64,000 bases of DNA from Selaginella moellendorffii (Eukaryota; Streptophyta; Lycopodiopsida; Selaginellales; Selaginellaceae), in the NCBI RefSeq assembly GCF_000143415.4, contig NW_003314368.1, positions 268,792 to 332,791 of the forward strand, read 5' to 3'. Within the stretch, counting starts at the first letter, position 1, and every line of letters begins with the position of its first letter. A program made the position numbers and the translations under genes. The notes under the pieces were generated by a model, which worked only from the letters and a program-made list of their open reading frames with translations, made no database searches and was not told where the DNA came from. Positions 34,685-45,699 of this stretch are shown here, one piece after another.

Positions 34685-35319
34685 TGTTAATCCTTTGTCC
34701 AAATTCATAATCTAAAGATGTCTCAAGCTTGTCCCAAAGACTAACTCCTAGTACTAAGGGAGGCTTGGGGTGAAAGCCTAAAGCGTGTGTTCCTCAAAAG
34801 GGGGGGGGGGGGCTATAGAAGGTTCCAAATGTATAGTAGGGAGAGTGGTTGGAATGCATGTTTGACCACCTAAGACATTAGTTTGGCTCTTGTTGGGCTG
34901 TGTCACTCTTTCTTTTGCATCCAAATTGGGTCTAAGTGCAAGTTCCACACTATGTTAGTTGGTGGAATAACTATATATGTTTATTGAAATCTGGATATAG
35001 TGGCATGAAGATGGCTATATGGAAATAAGCTGCCTACCTCAACTTAAGTCATGGTTGGGGTGGTAGGAAGTTAAGATGTTTGGTTTTTCTTTTCTTCCTT
35101 CTCTGTTTTTTGCCTCTTAATATCACATTTTTTCATTAGGACTAACCATTCAAGGACCTTGCATACACCCCAACTATGAACCTCTTTGAGAGTAAGTGGA
35201 GTTGGCATTCCTCTAAGATAGGTAAAGGAAAGATGAGTTTATATGAAGTATGTTTATCAGATTTGATATACATTATAAAACACTTTTTAAAAATCTTGGC
35301 ACTTGAGGAAGGAAAATAC
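34685..35319 (+). other. Interior of repeat-A element, no ORF
   Basis: Includes a run of 14 G at about 34799-34812 and the dispersed word 'ttccaaatgtatagtaggga' seen elsewhere in the window. No coding frame is supported. Confidence 0.5.
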
Positions 35320-35846
35320 TGTAGCACATGTGATCATGGGATGAGATTTGGATATACTGTCATCATGGATCCTTGGAACCTTAGGGGATAAATAGGGATA
35401 AAATAGCCACTAAGGGCTCTTTTATTAAACAATTGCCCCTTTTCCAGTTGGCTTAAGAGGAGAGAGATAAGGTGTGCGACATGTGGTATCAGAGGAAATG
35501 GCATGGGTTCGATTCCTATTGATTAGTGGCTACTTAAAAAATATAATATACCCTTGAGTAAGGTATATTCTTTAAAATTTGAAATCGTACATATTGGGCA
35601 TCCATGCATACATCCTTCATCGTGGGACTGCAATACAGGTGAATAACTAATTGCCTCACATGGAATCCAAAAATGGAGGTGTTGGTTCCACTTGGCTCAA
35701 TAGGGGTTTTTAGTCAATAGTTAAATAGAAGGATTGGTAGATTCAATGCAAAAATGGAGGTGTTGGTTCCACTTGGCTTAATAGGGGTTGTTAGTCAATA
35801 GTTAATAAGGTGTGTTAGTAAACTGATCTTCCCTAAGGGGGGAGAG
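35320..35846 (+). mobile_element. TRIM-1 relative lacking its own 3' LTR
   Basis: A 162-bp LTR (35320-35481, TGTAGCACATGTGATCATGG to GTGTGCGACA) is followed by a good Met-tRNA primer site (TGGTATCAGAGG, 35484-35495). The interior is homologous to TRIM-1, including a duplicated 'ggaggtgttggttccacttg' segment, and ends with the polypurine tract CCCTAAGGGGGGAGAG. Right after this tract the sequence changes to LTR-like repeat A (35847) in place of a TRIM-1 LTR. Confidence 0.82.
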
Positions 35847-36260
35847 TGTCGCAAATGTAACTTCAGATATCTAAAGTTATCTATCATCCAGTCCTTACGG
35901 ACACTCTTTCCTTACCTTTTATTAGTCCCTCTTGTTCAAGTGTTAGTAAACTGGACTTTGCATCTATACTTGGCTAGATGAGCATAAGGAAGGAATTCCT
36001 AAGTGTCTATTTAGCCAAGCATACTTGGCCCGGCTTTTTAGTTATTTTTTGGTCTGTCCTGCACTAGCTTGATAAGAACCCTTGCGTATTGAAACTAATC
36101 CCTCAATATCGTTACATAATAACTTACCATGTTTGCCAAACACTTCACTATCATGCCCTTTGTGTTAATTTTATTCCGGTCCCAAATACTATTTATGGAA
36201 AGTGTTTAGATTTGCTCATTTGGCAAATCTACGAAATGTAGAGATTGTCCTGAACACAAT
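35847..36260 (+). repeat. LTR-like direct repeat A, right copy
   Basis: Begins TGTCGCAAATGTAACTTC immediately after a polypurine tract, as a 3' LTR should, and ends at CCTGAACACAATG. It is the partner of 34239-34684. Confidence 0.7.
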
Positions 36261-36708
36261 GTATAGTAAGGATAGTGGGTAAGTCAGGCATGGCCAACCA
36301 ACTTGAGACATAGTTTAGCTCCCGCTTGCGTGCCTGTCCTTGTTCTGCATCCAACTTGGGTCTAAGCCTAAATTCTATTCCATGCTAGCTGGTGGAGTAC
36401 CCATATCCTTGCATTAGGCCACCGGTATGCTGAAATAGCGCCAAACTCCATTTTGCTCCATTTTGCATGTTGGTCCTAGCATTGGGATATTGGTTGCTCT
36501 AGGACTGCTCCAAGTTGCTCCATGCTCTTGTCCTTTTGGTCCTTAGGTTGTATGCTTCGGAGTTGTTCTATGCTCTAGTGCCATTGCTCCTTGACTCTAT
36601 GCTTGGGAGTTTGGCACTGTTCCTTCATTCAGTGGCCCAAGGCTCTGAAACTTGGATTCCACACCATTATCCTTTGGACACATGGCATGTGACATGTGGC
36701 ATATGACA

Positions 36709-36871
36709 TGTAACACACCCTATCTCTCTCCCCCTTAAGCTAACTGGAAAAAGGGCAATTATTTGATGAAAGAACCCTTAGTGGTTATTTTATCCCCATT
36801 TATCCCTCAAGGTTCTAAGGATCCACAGTGATAGTATATACAAATCTCATCCCATGATCACATGCGCTAAA
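36709..36871 (-). repeat. Solo LTR of the TRIM-1 family
   Basis: 163 bp matching the TRIM-1 LTR in reverse orientation (plus strand 'tgtaacacaccctatctctc' to 'gatcacatgcgctaaa'). There is no primer site or interior beside it, and flanking 5-mers do not match. It is probably a recombination product. Confidence 0.75.
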
Positions 36872-37940
36872 GATATATAGGAACATGAATTTTTATTGAA
36901 ATGTTACATGATCGAATAAAGAGGAAAGTAACTCCACCAGCCTAAACAATGGTAACTGTAGTTAAAGAAGTGGTCTATAGCATATTTATAGAGTACACTC
37001 CTTAGGCTTCTATTAGTGATATAAAAATTATTCTCTCAAAGTGTCATTTTTCCTTTATTAGTGAAGATGTTAGCACATCATTTGGTGTGAAAAGCTCTTA
37101 TAGACCTAATGTTGAGTACCATTTTGTTCCAAGATATTACTATAGTTGATGAAGAGAGCATCATAACAAATTAAAATTGCTTACTATAGCATGAAGCTGA
37201 GGTGATACACCGAGTGCCAGTAAAATCCAATATAAGGTGTATAGAGATATTTCTAAAAGGCAAGTGTTAAGCTTGGATCTGTGATGAAAAATCTACCTCT
37301 ATTCGAACCCTATATTTCCATAGGGAATGAAAGCAAACAAGATTTTCAAGAAGGTGCTAGTTGTATTGCTATAACACTGATGTCAACCATACAAAACAGC
37401 TTGAAGACACTATAGTGACTAAACCTGATGCAATACTTAAAGAATGGCTAATTGCTAATGGGGTCATGCTCACCTTGGATAAGATTGAAAACCTTCAGAA
37501 ATCTAGTTTCAATTTTGAGAGGAGGAGAGTTAGAGACATGTTTGACAGAATTGGCACTATTCCCACAAAGATGCATAAGAGGCTTGCAAAAAAGGTAAGG
37601 TAGTTAAATTTATTAATATCAACTCCAAGAAAAAGCAGGGGAAAATAAACTTGGCTCAAGGCTTGAGTGTGAGATCTTCTCCATGAAATACATCACTGTG
37701 CTTGCAAATTTGTTTTTGTTTACATAAATGAATGAAACTTGTTCACGAACTTCTCCACGAAATACATCACTGTGCAATGAAACTTGTTCTTGTTTACATA
37801 AAGTTTATATTGTCACATAGTAATAAAAGAACTTTTCATAAATGCAATTTATGCTCTCTATATTTGTGCTAAAAACAACAAAAAAATCTCTATAAAATTG
37901 TGTAGATAATGCTCAAAATGCTTGAAAAGAAATATATGCA
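36872..37940. other. AT-rich stretch, no confident gene
   Basis: A plus-strand frame at 37361-37603 (DAILKEWLIANGVMLTLDKI, then FERRRVRDMFDRIGTIP) ends beside a donor-like AAAAAGGTAAGG and could be a relic exon, but no partner exon was found. The words 'cacgaaatacatcactgtgc' repeat at 37683 and 37755. Confidence 0.35.
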
Positions 37941-37949
37941 TCATTGATT

Positions 37950-38480
37950 ATAATATGATAATATTCACTCCTTAGATAAATCTTAGTAAATACTTGAAAT
38001 TCACCAAGTTTGTCTAAGATATAATTTATATACAGCATTAGCATTTTATCCTTCATTGTCTTTTTGTTCAAAGCACAGTAGTTAATAAATATTTGTATTG
38101 AGCCATTTTTTTTTTCATAAGTAAGACCAATGTGCTAAATAAAGACTTATTTGGCTAAATAAATTTAAAATTTAGTAATTCTTTAACTTGTTATTAAACT
38201 TCTTTTATATAACTTAGCTGAAATGAAGGTTGATAAATTAGCTTTGTCCCTAGCTTTAAAATAATTTTATACTCCACACCTTGTAATAAAGGTAACCTAT
38301 GAAGAAGTTTGAATGGAAAGACATAAGTAAACTCCTTGAATACATCCTGCATTGTTGCATTTTCCCCTGTATATGTATTGGTCCTCTAAATCACAAATAA
38401 AGAGCGAGTAACTTAAAAATATTTTTCTATTATGACAAACCCACTTCAAAGATATAGTAGAGAGCATAATAACTAAAGCC
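37950..38480 (-). pseudogene. Diverged gypsy protease/RT fragment
   Basis: On the minus strand VIMLSTISLKWVCHNRKIFL is aligned with VVMLSATSLKQVCRNGKTIS of the element at 13190-13720. Further left, broken frames correspond to the reverse transcriptase entry (FI*PNKSLFSTLVLLMKKK) and to FTKIYLRSEYYHI, the first catalytic block in which Asp is now Tyr. Many stops. Confidence 0.7.
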
Positions 38481-39120
38481 TCGCAAATTCTGGAAGATCG
38501 TTTGATCACCATGCCATGCGATCCAGAGTTTAAAGCAAAAGAAAATTACTTCTCTAGATGGATTCTTATTGACGCATTCTCTTGTGGAAGATTTGTTTCT
38601 CTCATTCCATAGGAGAAGTTCCAGGTTTGTGAAGACCTCGGACAATGTGGTGCTCTGGAGGTGCAGAAAAGCCATGCATAAAAGAGCTCCAACATTCAAG
38701 ATCGTCTAGATGCCCACTCTGGACATACTTTGCGAGCATGATCATTCAGGAGAGTGACTCTTGTGAGGGATGTGGATTCGGAGGATACATTGGCCGGACC
38801 TTCAACTGTTTAAAGTCCCACGGCTGGAAGAATGAAAATGAATCCTTTGAGTCATATGATAGCTATTGAAATCCTCCCGTCAAGAACTTGCTGAGCTTTT
38901 CTTGGATCAAACATTCTCGGATTCCGCATGCTTGGACGTGCAATGTGGAGCCGGCAATCCCGAGAATAATCTCGCCGCGTTGGTAAGCTCATCAGAACGA
39001 ATATGGCAATCCCGTTTGATTATCGTCCTCTTGATTCTTTTTCTTTTTAACACTAGGAGCCTCGATCAGCTGTAGAGTTTCTGTGAAAGATCTGCTCTCC
39101 AATGTTATGCGGGACAAAAC

Positions 39121-39162
39121 ACGATTGATGTTCTCCCAGGACGAACTAATTTTGTAGTGATC
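39121..39162 (+). repeat. 40-bp inverted repeat, left of GLP3
   Basis: The sequence acgattgatgttctcccagg, continued by acgaactaattttgtagtga, reappears inverted at 40079-40119 with a single one-base indel. It lies about 250-290 bp upstream of the GLP3 start. Confidence 0.9.
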
Positions 39163-39409
39163 GATTCATTGTATTTGGTGCCAAAGTATATCTTCTCGGC
39201 CATTCTAAAGTCGCTCAAGCTGACGAGATTGACCTCTTCAAGTCCAGACGTACGTAAGCACCGATTCTTCTCATTTTTCTTCCTTTTGTCGTCCCTCACA
39301 GAAGAAAAGATAACAACACACATTGACTTATAGTTAGTCACCCTTGTTAAGGCATAACATCGGACTTCAAAACTCGACCCCATCGCTCGAGGAGTGCCCC
39401 TGCTCCAGA

Positions 39410-40030
39410 ATGTCCTTTTCCCTCCAGCTTCTTCTCTTCTTTTCCTTTCTCGCCACCCTCTCCAATTCAGCTGATCCAGATCCACTCCAAGACTACTGCC
39501 TTCCAACTCAAGCGCAGCAGCACCAGTGCAAGAGCTCGCCTTCACCCAGTGACTTCGTCTCCAAAGTCCTGGGAAACGCTCCGCCTCCGCAGACCTGGAA
39601 TGCCACTCTACTTTCCTCGGCAAACTTCCCAGCTCTCAACACCATGGGCCTCTCCTTCGGCAGAGCCGACCTGGGAGTCGGAGCCGTGATCCCACTGCAC
39701 TACCACCCCCGAGCATCCGAGCTCATCTACATTGCGGAAGGAGAGGTGGAGGCCGGGTTTGTCGACTCGAACAACGTCCTGTTCGCGCAGACCCTCCAGC
39801 CGGGAGACGTGATGATCCTTCCCAAAGGCATGCTCCACTACCAATACAATCCTGGCAGCAGCAGAGCCACGGTGCTGGCCTCGTTCGATAGCCAGAGCCC
39901 CGGAATCGTCCCCGCTGGCCCCGGTGTGTTTGGCTCTGGGATGCGAGACGAAGTTATCGCGGCCTCCCTCGGGGGACTGGACCACGCCACGGTCGAAGCG
40001 CTGAAAGCTAAGTTCAAGCCTCGGTCTTGA
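39410..40030 (+). CDS. Germin-like protein (GLP3)
   Basis: Intronless, 206 residues. The start at 39410 gives a signal peptide (SFSLQLLLFFSFLATLSNSA) at the same place as GLP1; the 22 in-frame codons upstream are leader. Both cupin motifs are complete (HYHPRASELIYIAEG; GDVMILPKGMLHYQYN), so the Mn site of three His and one Glu should form. An N-glycosylation site (WNAT) lies near residue 63. Identity to GLP1 is very high from DPDPLQDYC onward, with differences concentrated around GRADLGVGAVIP and in the signal peptide. Expected to be an extracellular hexameric germin-like protein; enzymatic activity is unknown. It converges on the J-protein gene, whose stop is 146 bp downstream. Confidence 0.93.
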   Translation: MSFSLQLLLFFSFLATLSNSADPDPLQDYCLPTQAQQHQCKSSPSPSDFVSKVLGNAPPPQTWNATLLSSANFPALNTMGLSFGRADLGVGAVIPLHYHPRASELIYIAEGEVEAGFVDSNNVLFAQTLQPGDVMILPKGMLHYQYNPGSSRATVLASFDSQSPGIVPAGPGVFGSGMRDEVIAASLGGLDHATVEALKAKFKPRS

Positions 40031-40078
40031 TATGTATAAGAGTCGTTCGCTTGGTGATTGATTCAAATAAGCAATCCT

Positions 40079-40119
40079 TCACTACAAAATTAGTTCGTCC
40101 ATGGGAGAACATCAATCGT
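40079..40119 (-). repeat. 40-bp inverted repeat, right of GLP3
   Basis: Reverse complement of 39121-39162 (one extra base). It lies between the GLP3 stop and the J-protein stop, so it probably falls in both 3' untranslated regions. Confidence 0.9.
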
Positions 40120-40175
40120 ACCTATCTTTCCTCATTTTTACTTCTTCGCTCGTGTCTGCTTCATTCCCGCGATGT

Positions 40176-41837
40176 TTACTTTTGTTTAAGAGCGAAGTGT
40201 TTTGAGGATTCCACATGCTTGAACAGCAGATTCCTGCAAAACAATAAGAAATAAGCAAATCATCACTTTGTAAAAGCAAGGATTCAAAAAAGTTAAGCTA
40301 TATACCTGGAATCGAAGTCTCTGCCACAAACTTCACAGGTACTCGAGGGGACTGCTGCTGCTGCCTTGCTCTTCCCGGACTTCCTCACCTCCTTCTGTTC
40401 TACTGGTTTCTTTCCTTTCTCCTTTCTCCTGTTCTTTTTCTTGGTCGACTTTGCTTCCTGTTGAGTTTCTCCGGAGTTGAGCTCCTCCATGACATTTGCC
40501 ACGTCTTTTTCTTCCGCATTAGCCTCGGACTCGGCTTCTTTTCCCGACGTAGCTTTTCTCTTTGACCATTCATCCTTGTTCTGAACTGGCACTTCATCGA
40601 CCACAATCGAGTCCGATTCATCAGACTCAATTGCTCGATCCGTGTTACCCCTGTTCCGGTGTGAATTCAGCATCGCCTCGAGTATGCTCGACTCTTCGTC
40701 ATCGTCGGCATTGCTCTCGCTGCTCGTGTCTGCTCCAGGACTTTGAGGTGGCGTCTCGGCTTCGATAACTTCCACAACCTTCGGTTCTGCAACCACGGGC
40801 TCGTCATGCTCCTCTTCTTCATCGACCGACTGAGCCTTGGCACGGACCTTCTCATCCTCCTCCAGCAGCGTCTCCTTCAAAGCCGACGCCCTCTCGATAT
40901 GCTTCTTCGACTTCTCATGGTTGTGCCATTGCTTCTCCGACTTAAAGTTCTTCTCGCACAGGATGCAGTAAAACTCCTGCCGCTCTCCACCCCGGCCCGC
41001 CTTCTGGTTCTCCTCCCACACGGAGTAATCCTCCTCCACCTTGGACCACTCTTGCTCCTCGTAGCTCTCCACTTTCTTCAACTTCTCCACCTCTTGCTGC
41101 TGGCGCCGGAGCTTCTTCTCCTTCTCCTTTTCCTCCGCCAATCTAAGCGCCTCAAGCTTCCACTCCATCACCCTCTTGTCCCTCTTCTTCACAAACGCAG
41201 CCAGCTGCCTCACCGCATCGTTAAACTCCCGCTGCTCCCTCTTCCGGATCTTCCTGTTCTCCTCCTCCATCAACCTTCTAACTTTCCTGTTTGGAGCCTC
41301 GGAGACGTCATACTCGTCGCACCAAGCGTAGTCCTTCACCGTCTTAAACCCCGACCAAAAACTATAGAAGGCCGAGACTTCGCTATGGCTGCTAGTCGGT
41401 CCACCAAAAGGAGGAGCTTCCCTCACACTGCCGGATCCAAACTTGCGATCAAACACCTGCTCCTGGACGGAAATCTTCCCAAACACTTCGCTGTACACCG
41501 CATAGAATCCATTCCGGGAGTCGCCATAGCCGGAGAAGGCCGAGGGCGAGAAATACGACCAGAGGTTGAATTCAAACTCGGAGAGCTCATCGCCGCTAGA
41601 CAGGATCTCCGACCTGTGAGAATCGTACCATTTGCGCTCCAGCGGATCGCCAAGAACCTCCCACGCGCTGGAAATCGCCTGGAATCGCTCCGTCGCCTCG
41701 CCAGCTGAAATCCCGCTCTGCTGGATCTTGTCCGGGTGCCATCGCAGCGCCTCGCGGCGGTACGCCGACCGGATCTCCTCGGCGCTCGCACTGCGCTCCA
41801 CGCCCAGCACCTCGTAGAGGCATTGCTTGCGCTCCAT
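40176..41837 (-). CDS. JJJ1: J-domain zinc-finger protein, JJJ1/DNAJC21 type
   Basis: Two exons: 41837-40306 and 40233-40176, with a 72-bp intron (CAG|GTATATAG, TTTTGCAG|GAAT). They give 529 residues. An N-terminal J domain (residues 6-75) has the Hsp70-activating HPD at 34-36. A charged helical stretch follows at 185-275. The first C2H2 finger (C291, C294, H307, H313) is in the form seen in JJJ1 proteins. The second finger is split by the intron: C501 and C504 lie in exon 1, H517 and H523 in the 58-nt exon 2 (RNLLFKHVESSKHFALKQK). Without the second exon the finger would be incomplete, which supports the model. The yeast and human relatives act with cytosolic Hsp70 in late 60S ribosome maturation. 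A telo-box array lies just upstream of the start. Confidence 0.93.
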
Positions 41838-41850
41838 GGGCGCGGGCTAG

Positions 41851-41868
41851 AACCCTAACCCTAAACCC
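41851..41868 (-). promoter_or_regulatory. Telo-box pair upstream of JJJ1
   Basis: The sequence 'aaccctaaccctaaaccc' lies 14-31 bp upstream of the ATG. Telo-boxes (AAACCCTA) are typical of plant promoters for ribosomal and ribosome-assembly genes, which fits the gene's role. Confidence 0.65.
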
Positions 41869-42156
41869 AGAGCTAAAAACTAACCCTACTTTTAGCCCTT
41901 CCTTTAAAATCTTTAACCCTTTAAAACACTTAAAATTTGCTCGATCCAACGGCCAGGAAGAGAGCCTAGGAGAAACAGAGAAACTCTCTTTTACTGGCAG
42001 TGGTAGCCTCACTTTTAGCCTTCCAGGAATTGGAGAAGCTGGAGAAAAAACACCATGGAACGAACCATCAGATGAGAGAAAGAAAAAAAAATCCATCTCA
42101 ATGAAGGAGACGAGAAGAAAAAAGAAAGAAAAAGAGAGAAGCGGAAGAGCTCGGCT

Positions 42157-45100
42157 CTAGTCCCCAAGATGCTTACGCTCATCCTGAGGAGGACTAGACA
42201 TACCTTTCGGCGTCTCGGGATTCTCTCCCGCATCTCCGGTACGAGGTGATGCTTCACGCGTCTCCAGATCTTCTCTGGAGATATCCTCGGCCTCTGGCAG
42301 AGTTTTGCCGCTGTCTTCCACTTCATCCCTGTGCTCGTGAGCGGTGACTTCTTTAACACCGGATTGTTCGTCTCTAGCTTTCAGTTCTATCCTGTTCTCG
42401 CGAGGCTCCACCGTCGACACTTTCGCTTCCAAGTCTTCCACAAGTTCCAAGGCCTCGTCTCTAGCTTCCAGTTTCTCGCGAGGCTCCATCGCCGACTCTT
42501 CCGCTTCCAAGTCTTCCACAGGTTCCAAAGCCTCGGCCAGTTCTATCCTGTTCTCGCGAGGCTCCACCGTTGACTCTTTCGCTTCCAAGTCTTCCACAGC
42601 CTCGTCTCTAGCTTCCAGTTCTATCCTGTTCTCGCGAGGCTCCACGGTCGACTCTTTCGCTTCCAAAGCCTCGTCGCCAGCTTGCAGTTCTATCCTGTTC
42701 TCGCGAGGCCCCACGGTCGACTCTTTCGCTTCCAAAGCCTCGTCGCCAGCTTGCAGTTCTATCCTGTTCTCGCGAGGCTCCACAGTCGACTCTTTCGCTT
42801 CCAAGTCTTCCACAGGCTCCAAAGCCTGGTCTCTAGCTTCCAGTTCTAGCCTCGCGATCACTTCTGTCGCTTCGACTTCACATTTCCTGTGTTCCAGAGA
42901 CTCCAGAACTCCGTCAAGTTGGCAAGAATTGGTTCTACCTTCCAATTGCTCCACGGCTTCCAGTGGCGTCGTATCTTTTCCTTCTGTCCAGTCATCCTCG
43001 GCTTTTGCCAAAGTTTCTTCCACCTCAGAGACCACGCCTGTAGCTTCTTGTTCGATTTGTCGACGCAAGTCCTCCTCGTGCGCTTCGGAAACTTTCTGTA
43101 AAGTCTCGGCATCTTCCCCCACGTCGCCCTGTACTCCATCTTCATCTCCGTCGCTGCCACTGCTCGTTATGACGTTATAGTCGAGATGACGATCGTCTGA
43201 GCCTGGATTGTCCCTTCCTCTTTCCTCTGTGTTAGTTACGTTCTTCCTGTCGTCGTCCGCTACCTCTAGGCCTATAACTATATCGTTTGTCTTCTTCTCC
43301 CAAGAAAAATCCCCACCACCATTAATATCTGTCACCACCTTTAACGCTTCACCAGCTTCTTGTGATGCGGCAGTCTCTCCTCGAGTGTGTCTACCGTCTA
43401 CCACACTCGGGTCGTCTCCTGTGCCATATTCTACACCACTTTCCTCTCGCTTCGCGGTTTCTGCAAAATCGCGGCTTGGATGGGCCTCTTCTTCGGATTG
43501 TAATAGAGAAACACATTCGAGCGGAAGTAAAAACGATCCCACCAGGGACTTCCGCAATCGATTTTCCTCTTGGGGTTTCCTGTAAAGCTTGAGAGCGTCC
43601 TGAAATGGTTGGCTCCATCAGTTTGAAAGGGCAGATATCCTGGTAGAGCGTACCATACCTCAAACGGACTTGAGAGAAAAGGAGGCTCGGATAAACCATG
43701 GCCATCAACTTCTCGGAGCAAATCCTCTCCTTCGGGATCAGCCTGAAAACATCAAAAGCTTTAACAAAAAGAACAATTTAGTGTCAATAAACCGCACTCT
43801 GACCTCTAAAACAAAATCATCGTCCAAGTCTGAGGCCATAGCAGGTTCATCAGCTTCTAGCTCCACATCTGGAGCTTCAATTTTCTCGTCCGTCATAAAC
43901 TTCATGTACTCCTCGTAAGCTTCAGGCCCCGCGAGCTCCTTCGAGACGCTCAGTCTGGACATAATTTGCCGCATATCTTCGGTGAATCTTGCGTCTTTCA
44001 AGGAAAAGCTCTTGCCACCAGTTGGCTCTTCATACTTGTTTTCCGGAGATGCCTGCGAAGCGTGCTCGTCCAGAGGAGCTTGATCCTTGGGTTCTCGAAA
44101 GTGCTCCATAGTAGCAGCATTGTACCAGGGGTGTGAATATCCATCTTCTCGAACGAAACTTGCCGGATCTCGCATGAATCTACTAGGATGAGAATAGATC
44201 GATCCTCTCGAGCCATAGATCGAAGCTGGAAAATGCTCCAAAAATCCGCCGACACCATAATGGGGTGCAAACGGCGGAAAAAAACCGTTTTTCCAGTTCC
44301 AAGGCTCCTCCGCGCCATCTCTTCTTCGATAGGAACCACCTCGCCTTGAATAATCGTCAGGACGACCCGAGGACGAAGGCCCCCTGCGAGACCTCTCATC
44401 TGAGGAACGCTTGTAGTCCTCGTCTCTGTAATCCCTGTAATGATGAGAACGCTCGTCGCGCTCATACTTGTAGTATCTTTGCCGCCTCCTATAGTCGTCT
44501 TCATTAGAACGATCTCTGCTGCGGCTGCGTTCTCTATAATCTGAGTCATGCTTACGCTTGTCCTTTCGCGAACTATAATCATCTCCTGGCGACCTCCGTT
44601 CGCTATCCTTGGTCCTGCTCTCTTCTCTTGACAATACTCTGCTGCGTTCACTCTGAGTGTCCTTGCGTTCTCTCTCGCCATCCCTGTCCTTGCGTTCTCT
44701 CTCGCCATCCCTGTCCTTGCGTTCTCTCTCGCCATTCCTGTCCTTGCGTTCTCTCTCGCCATCCCTGTCCTTGCGTTCTCTCTCGCCATCGCTCCTCGGC
44801 TTCAACTTATCTTTGTCCTGCTTCACTTCATGTCGCTCTCGACCGTTTACTCTTCGTTCTTCTTCGTGCGCTCGGTGAGACCTCTCATCCTTGCTGGACT
44901 TGACCTCGTGGTTTCGCTCCCTGTTGCTTCTACGTTCTTGATCATCGTCACGACTTCTGTGTTTAGATTCTTTGTGATGGCCATCCTCTTCCTTGGATGG
45001 CCTCGTTTGATCTTCATTGTCCCTGGACTTCTTTCGACTGTCTTTGCTTTGGTCAGGGTCTGTGTGTTTAACGTCACTGTGGCTTCTCTTAGACCGCTCA

Positions 45101-45699
45101 TCCTTGTGTTCTCGATGCTTTGCACCTCTATCTCTGTCTTTCCGGTCGTCACCATCGCGTTCTCTGTCTCTCTCCGGTTCGTCCCTATGATCTCGACAGT
45201 AATGGCGTTCTTCGTCCTCGGCGTTGTAACAGTATCTATCACTCTCCAAGTCCGTGAAATTCCTGTCTCCATCTCTGTCAGCCACGCTATGCTTTTTCTC
45301 CTTGGACTTTTTGTGCCGAGGCCCAGAATCGCTACTTCGACCATGATCAGACTTACGGTCCTTTTTCTCGCAGGACACCAGAACTTTCTCAGGAGCACTT
45401 ACCACAACCCCTTCATTCTCACCAGACCTCGTCTTCTTGGTAGAATGGCTCGAGTGTTGAGCAGCAGCCACATCAGAGCTATGCTTCCTCTTGTGAGAAC
45501 TGTGGCCACGCTTGGCCTCGTCCCTCTCTTTCTCCTTCTCGCCACTGTCCCTGCGCTTGCTGCTACTAGATTTCCTTCTCGCTACAGTACCCGAGCCCAC
45601 AGAATCGTCTTCCTCTCCCTCCTGCTCCTCTTCCAGCTCCTCTTCCGCGTCCCTTCTGTGGCGGTGCGAGCGATGGCGGGCCTTGCCGGACGGCGCCAT
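42157..45699 (-). CDS. Large RS/RD-rich nuclear protein with two tandem-repeat tracts, unrecognised
   Basis: Three exons: 45699-43804, 43742-43659 and 43599-42157, all joined in phase 0 with canonical ends (GAG|GTCAGA, TTTCAG|GCT; GAG|GTATGG, TTTCAG|GAC). They encode 1,140 residues. Residues 1-450 are very rich in Arg, Asp, Ser, Glu and Lys, including about five copies of a 9-residue GERERKDRD unit (44670-44800). A less repetitive part follows: WNWKNGFFPPFAPHYGVGG, then SFSLKDARFTEDMRQIMSRL and EEYMKFMTDEKIEAPDVELE. Exon 3 is acidic and carries six or seven copies of a unit with the core KESTVEPRENRIEL (42350-42830). The composition resembles splicing-speckle proteins, but I find no RRM, zinc finger or other named domain. 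It is divergent from the trihelix gene. The exon model is sound; the function is unknown. Confidence 0.8.

Noticed and set aside
34799-34812. Run of 14 G as a possible G-quadruplex regulator
   Set aside because: A homopolymer at a repeat junction, probably the remnant of a polypurine tract; length is also prone to sequencing error.
35484-35512. tRNA-like B box (GGTTCGATTCC)
   Set aside because: No matching A box or cloverleaf can be drawn; it lies beside the retroelement primer site and is explained by TRIM structure.
37361-37603. 80-codon plus-strand ORF next to a GTAAGG donor
   Set aside because: No partner exon, no recognisable motif, surrounded by repeats. Mentioned only as a possible relic.
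40743-41708. 321-codon antisense ORF across JJJ1
   Set aside because: Leu-rich mirror of the Glu/Lys-rich J-protein codons; no family features.
42344-43180. 278-codon antisense ORF across the RS-rich gene
   Set aside because: Ser-rich mirror of the tandem repeat in exon 3; the sense frame has the splice-supported model.
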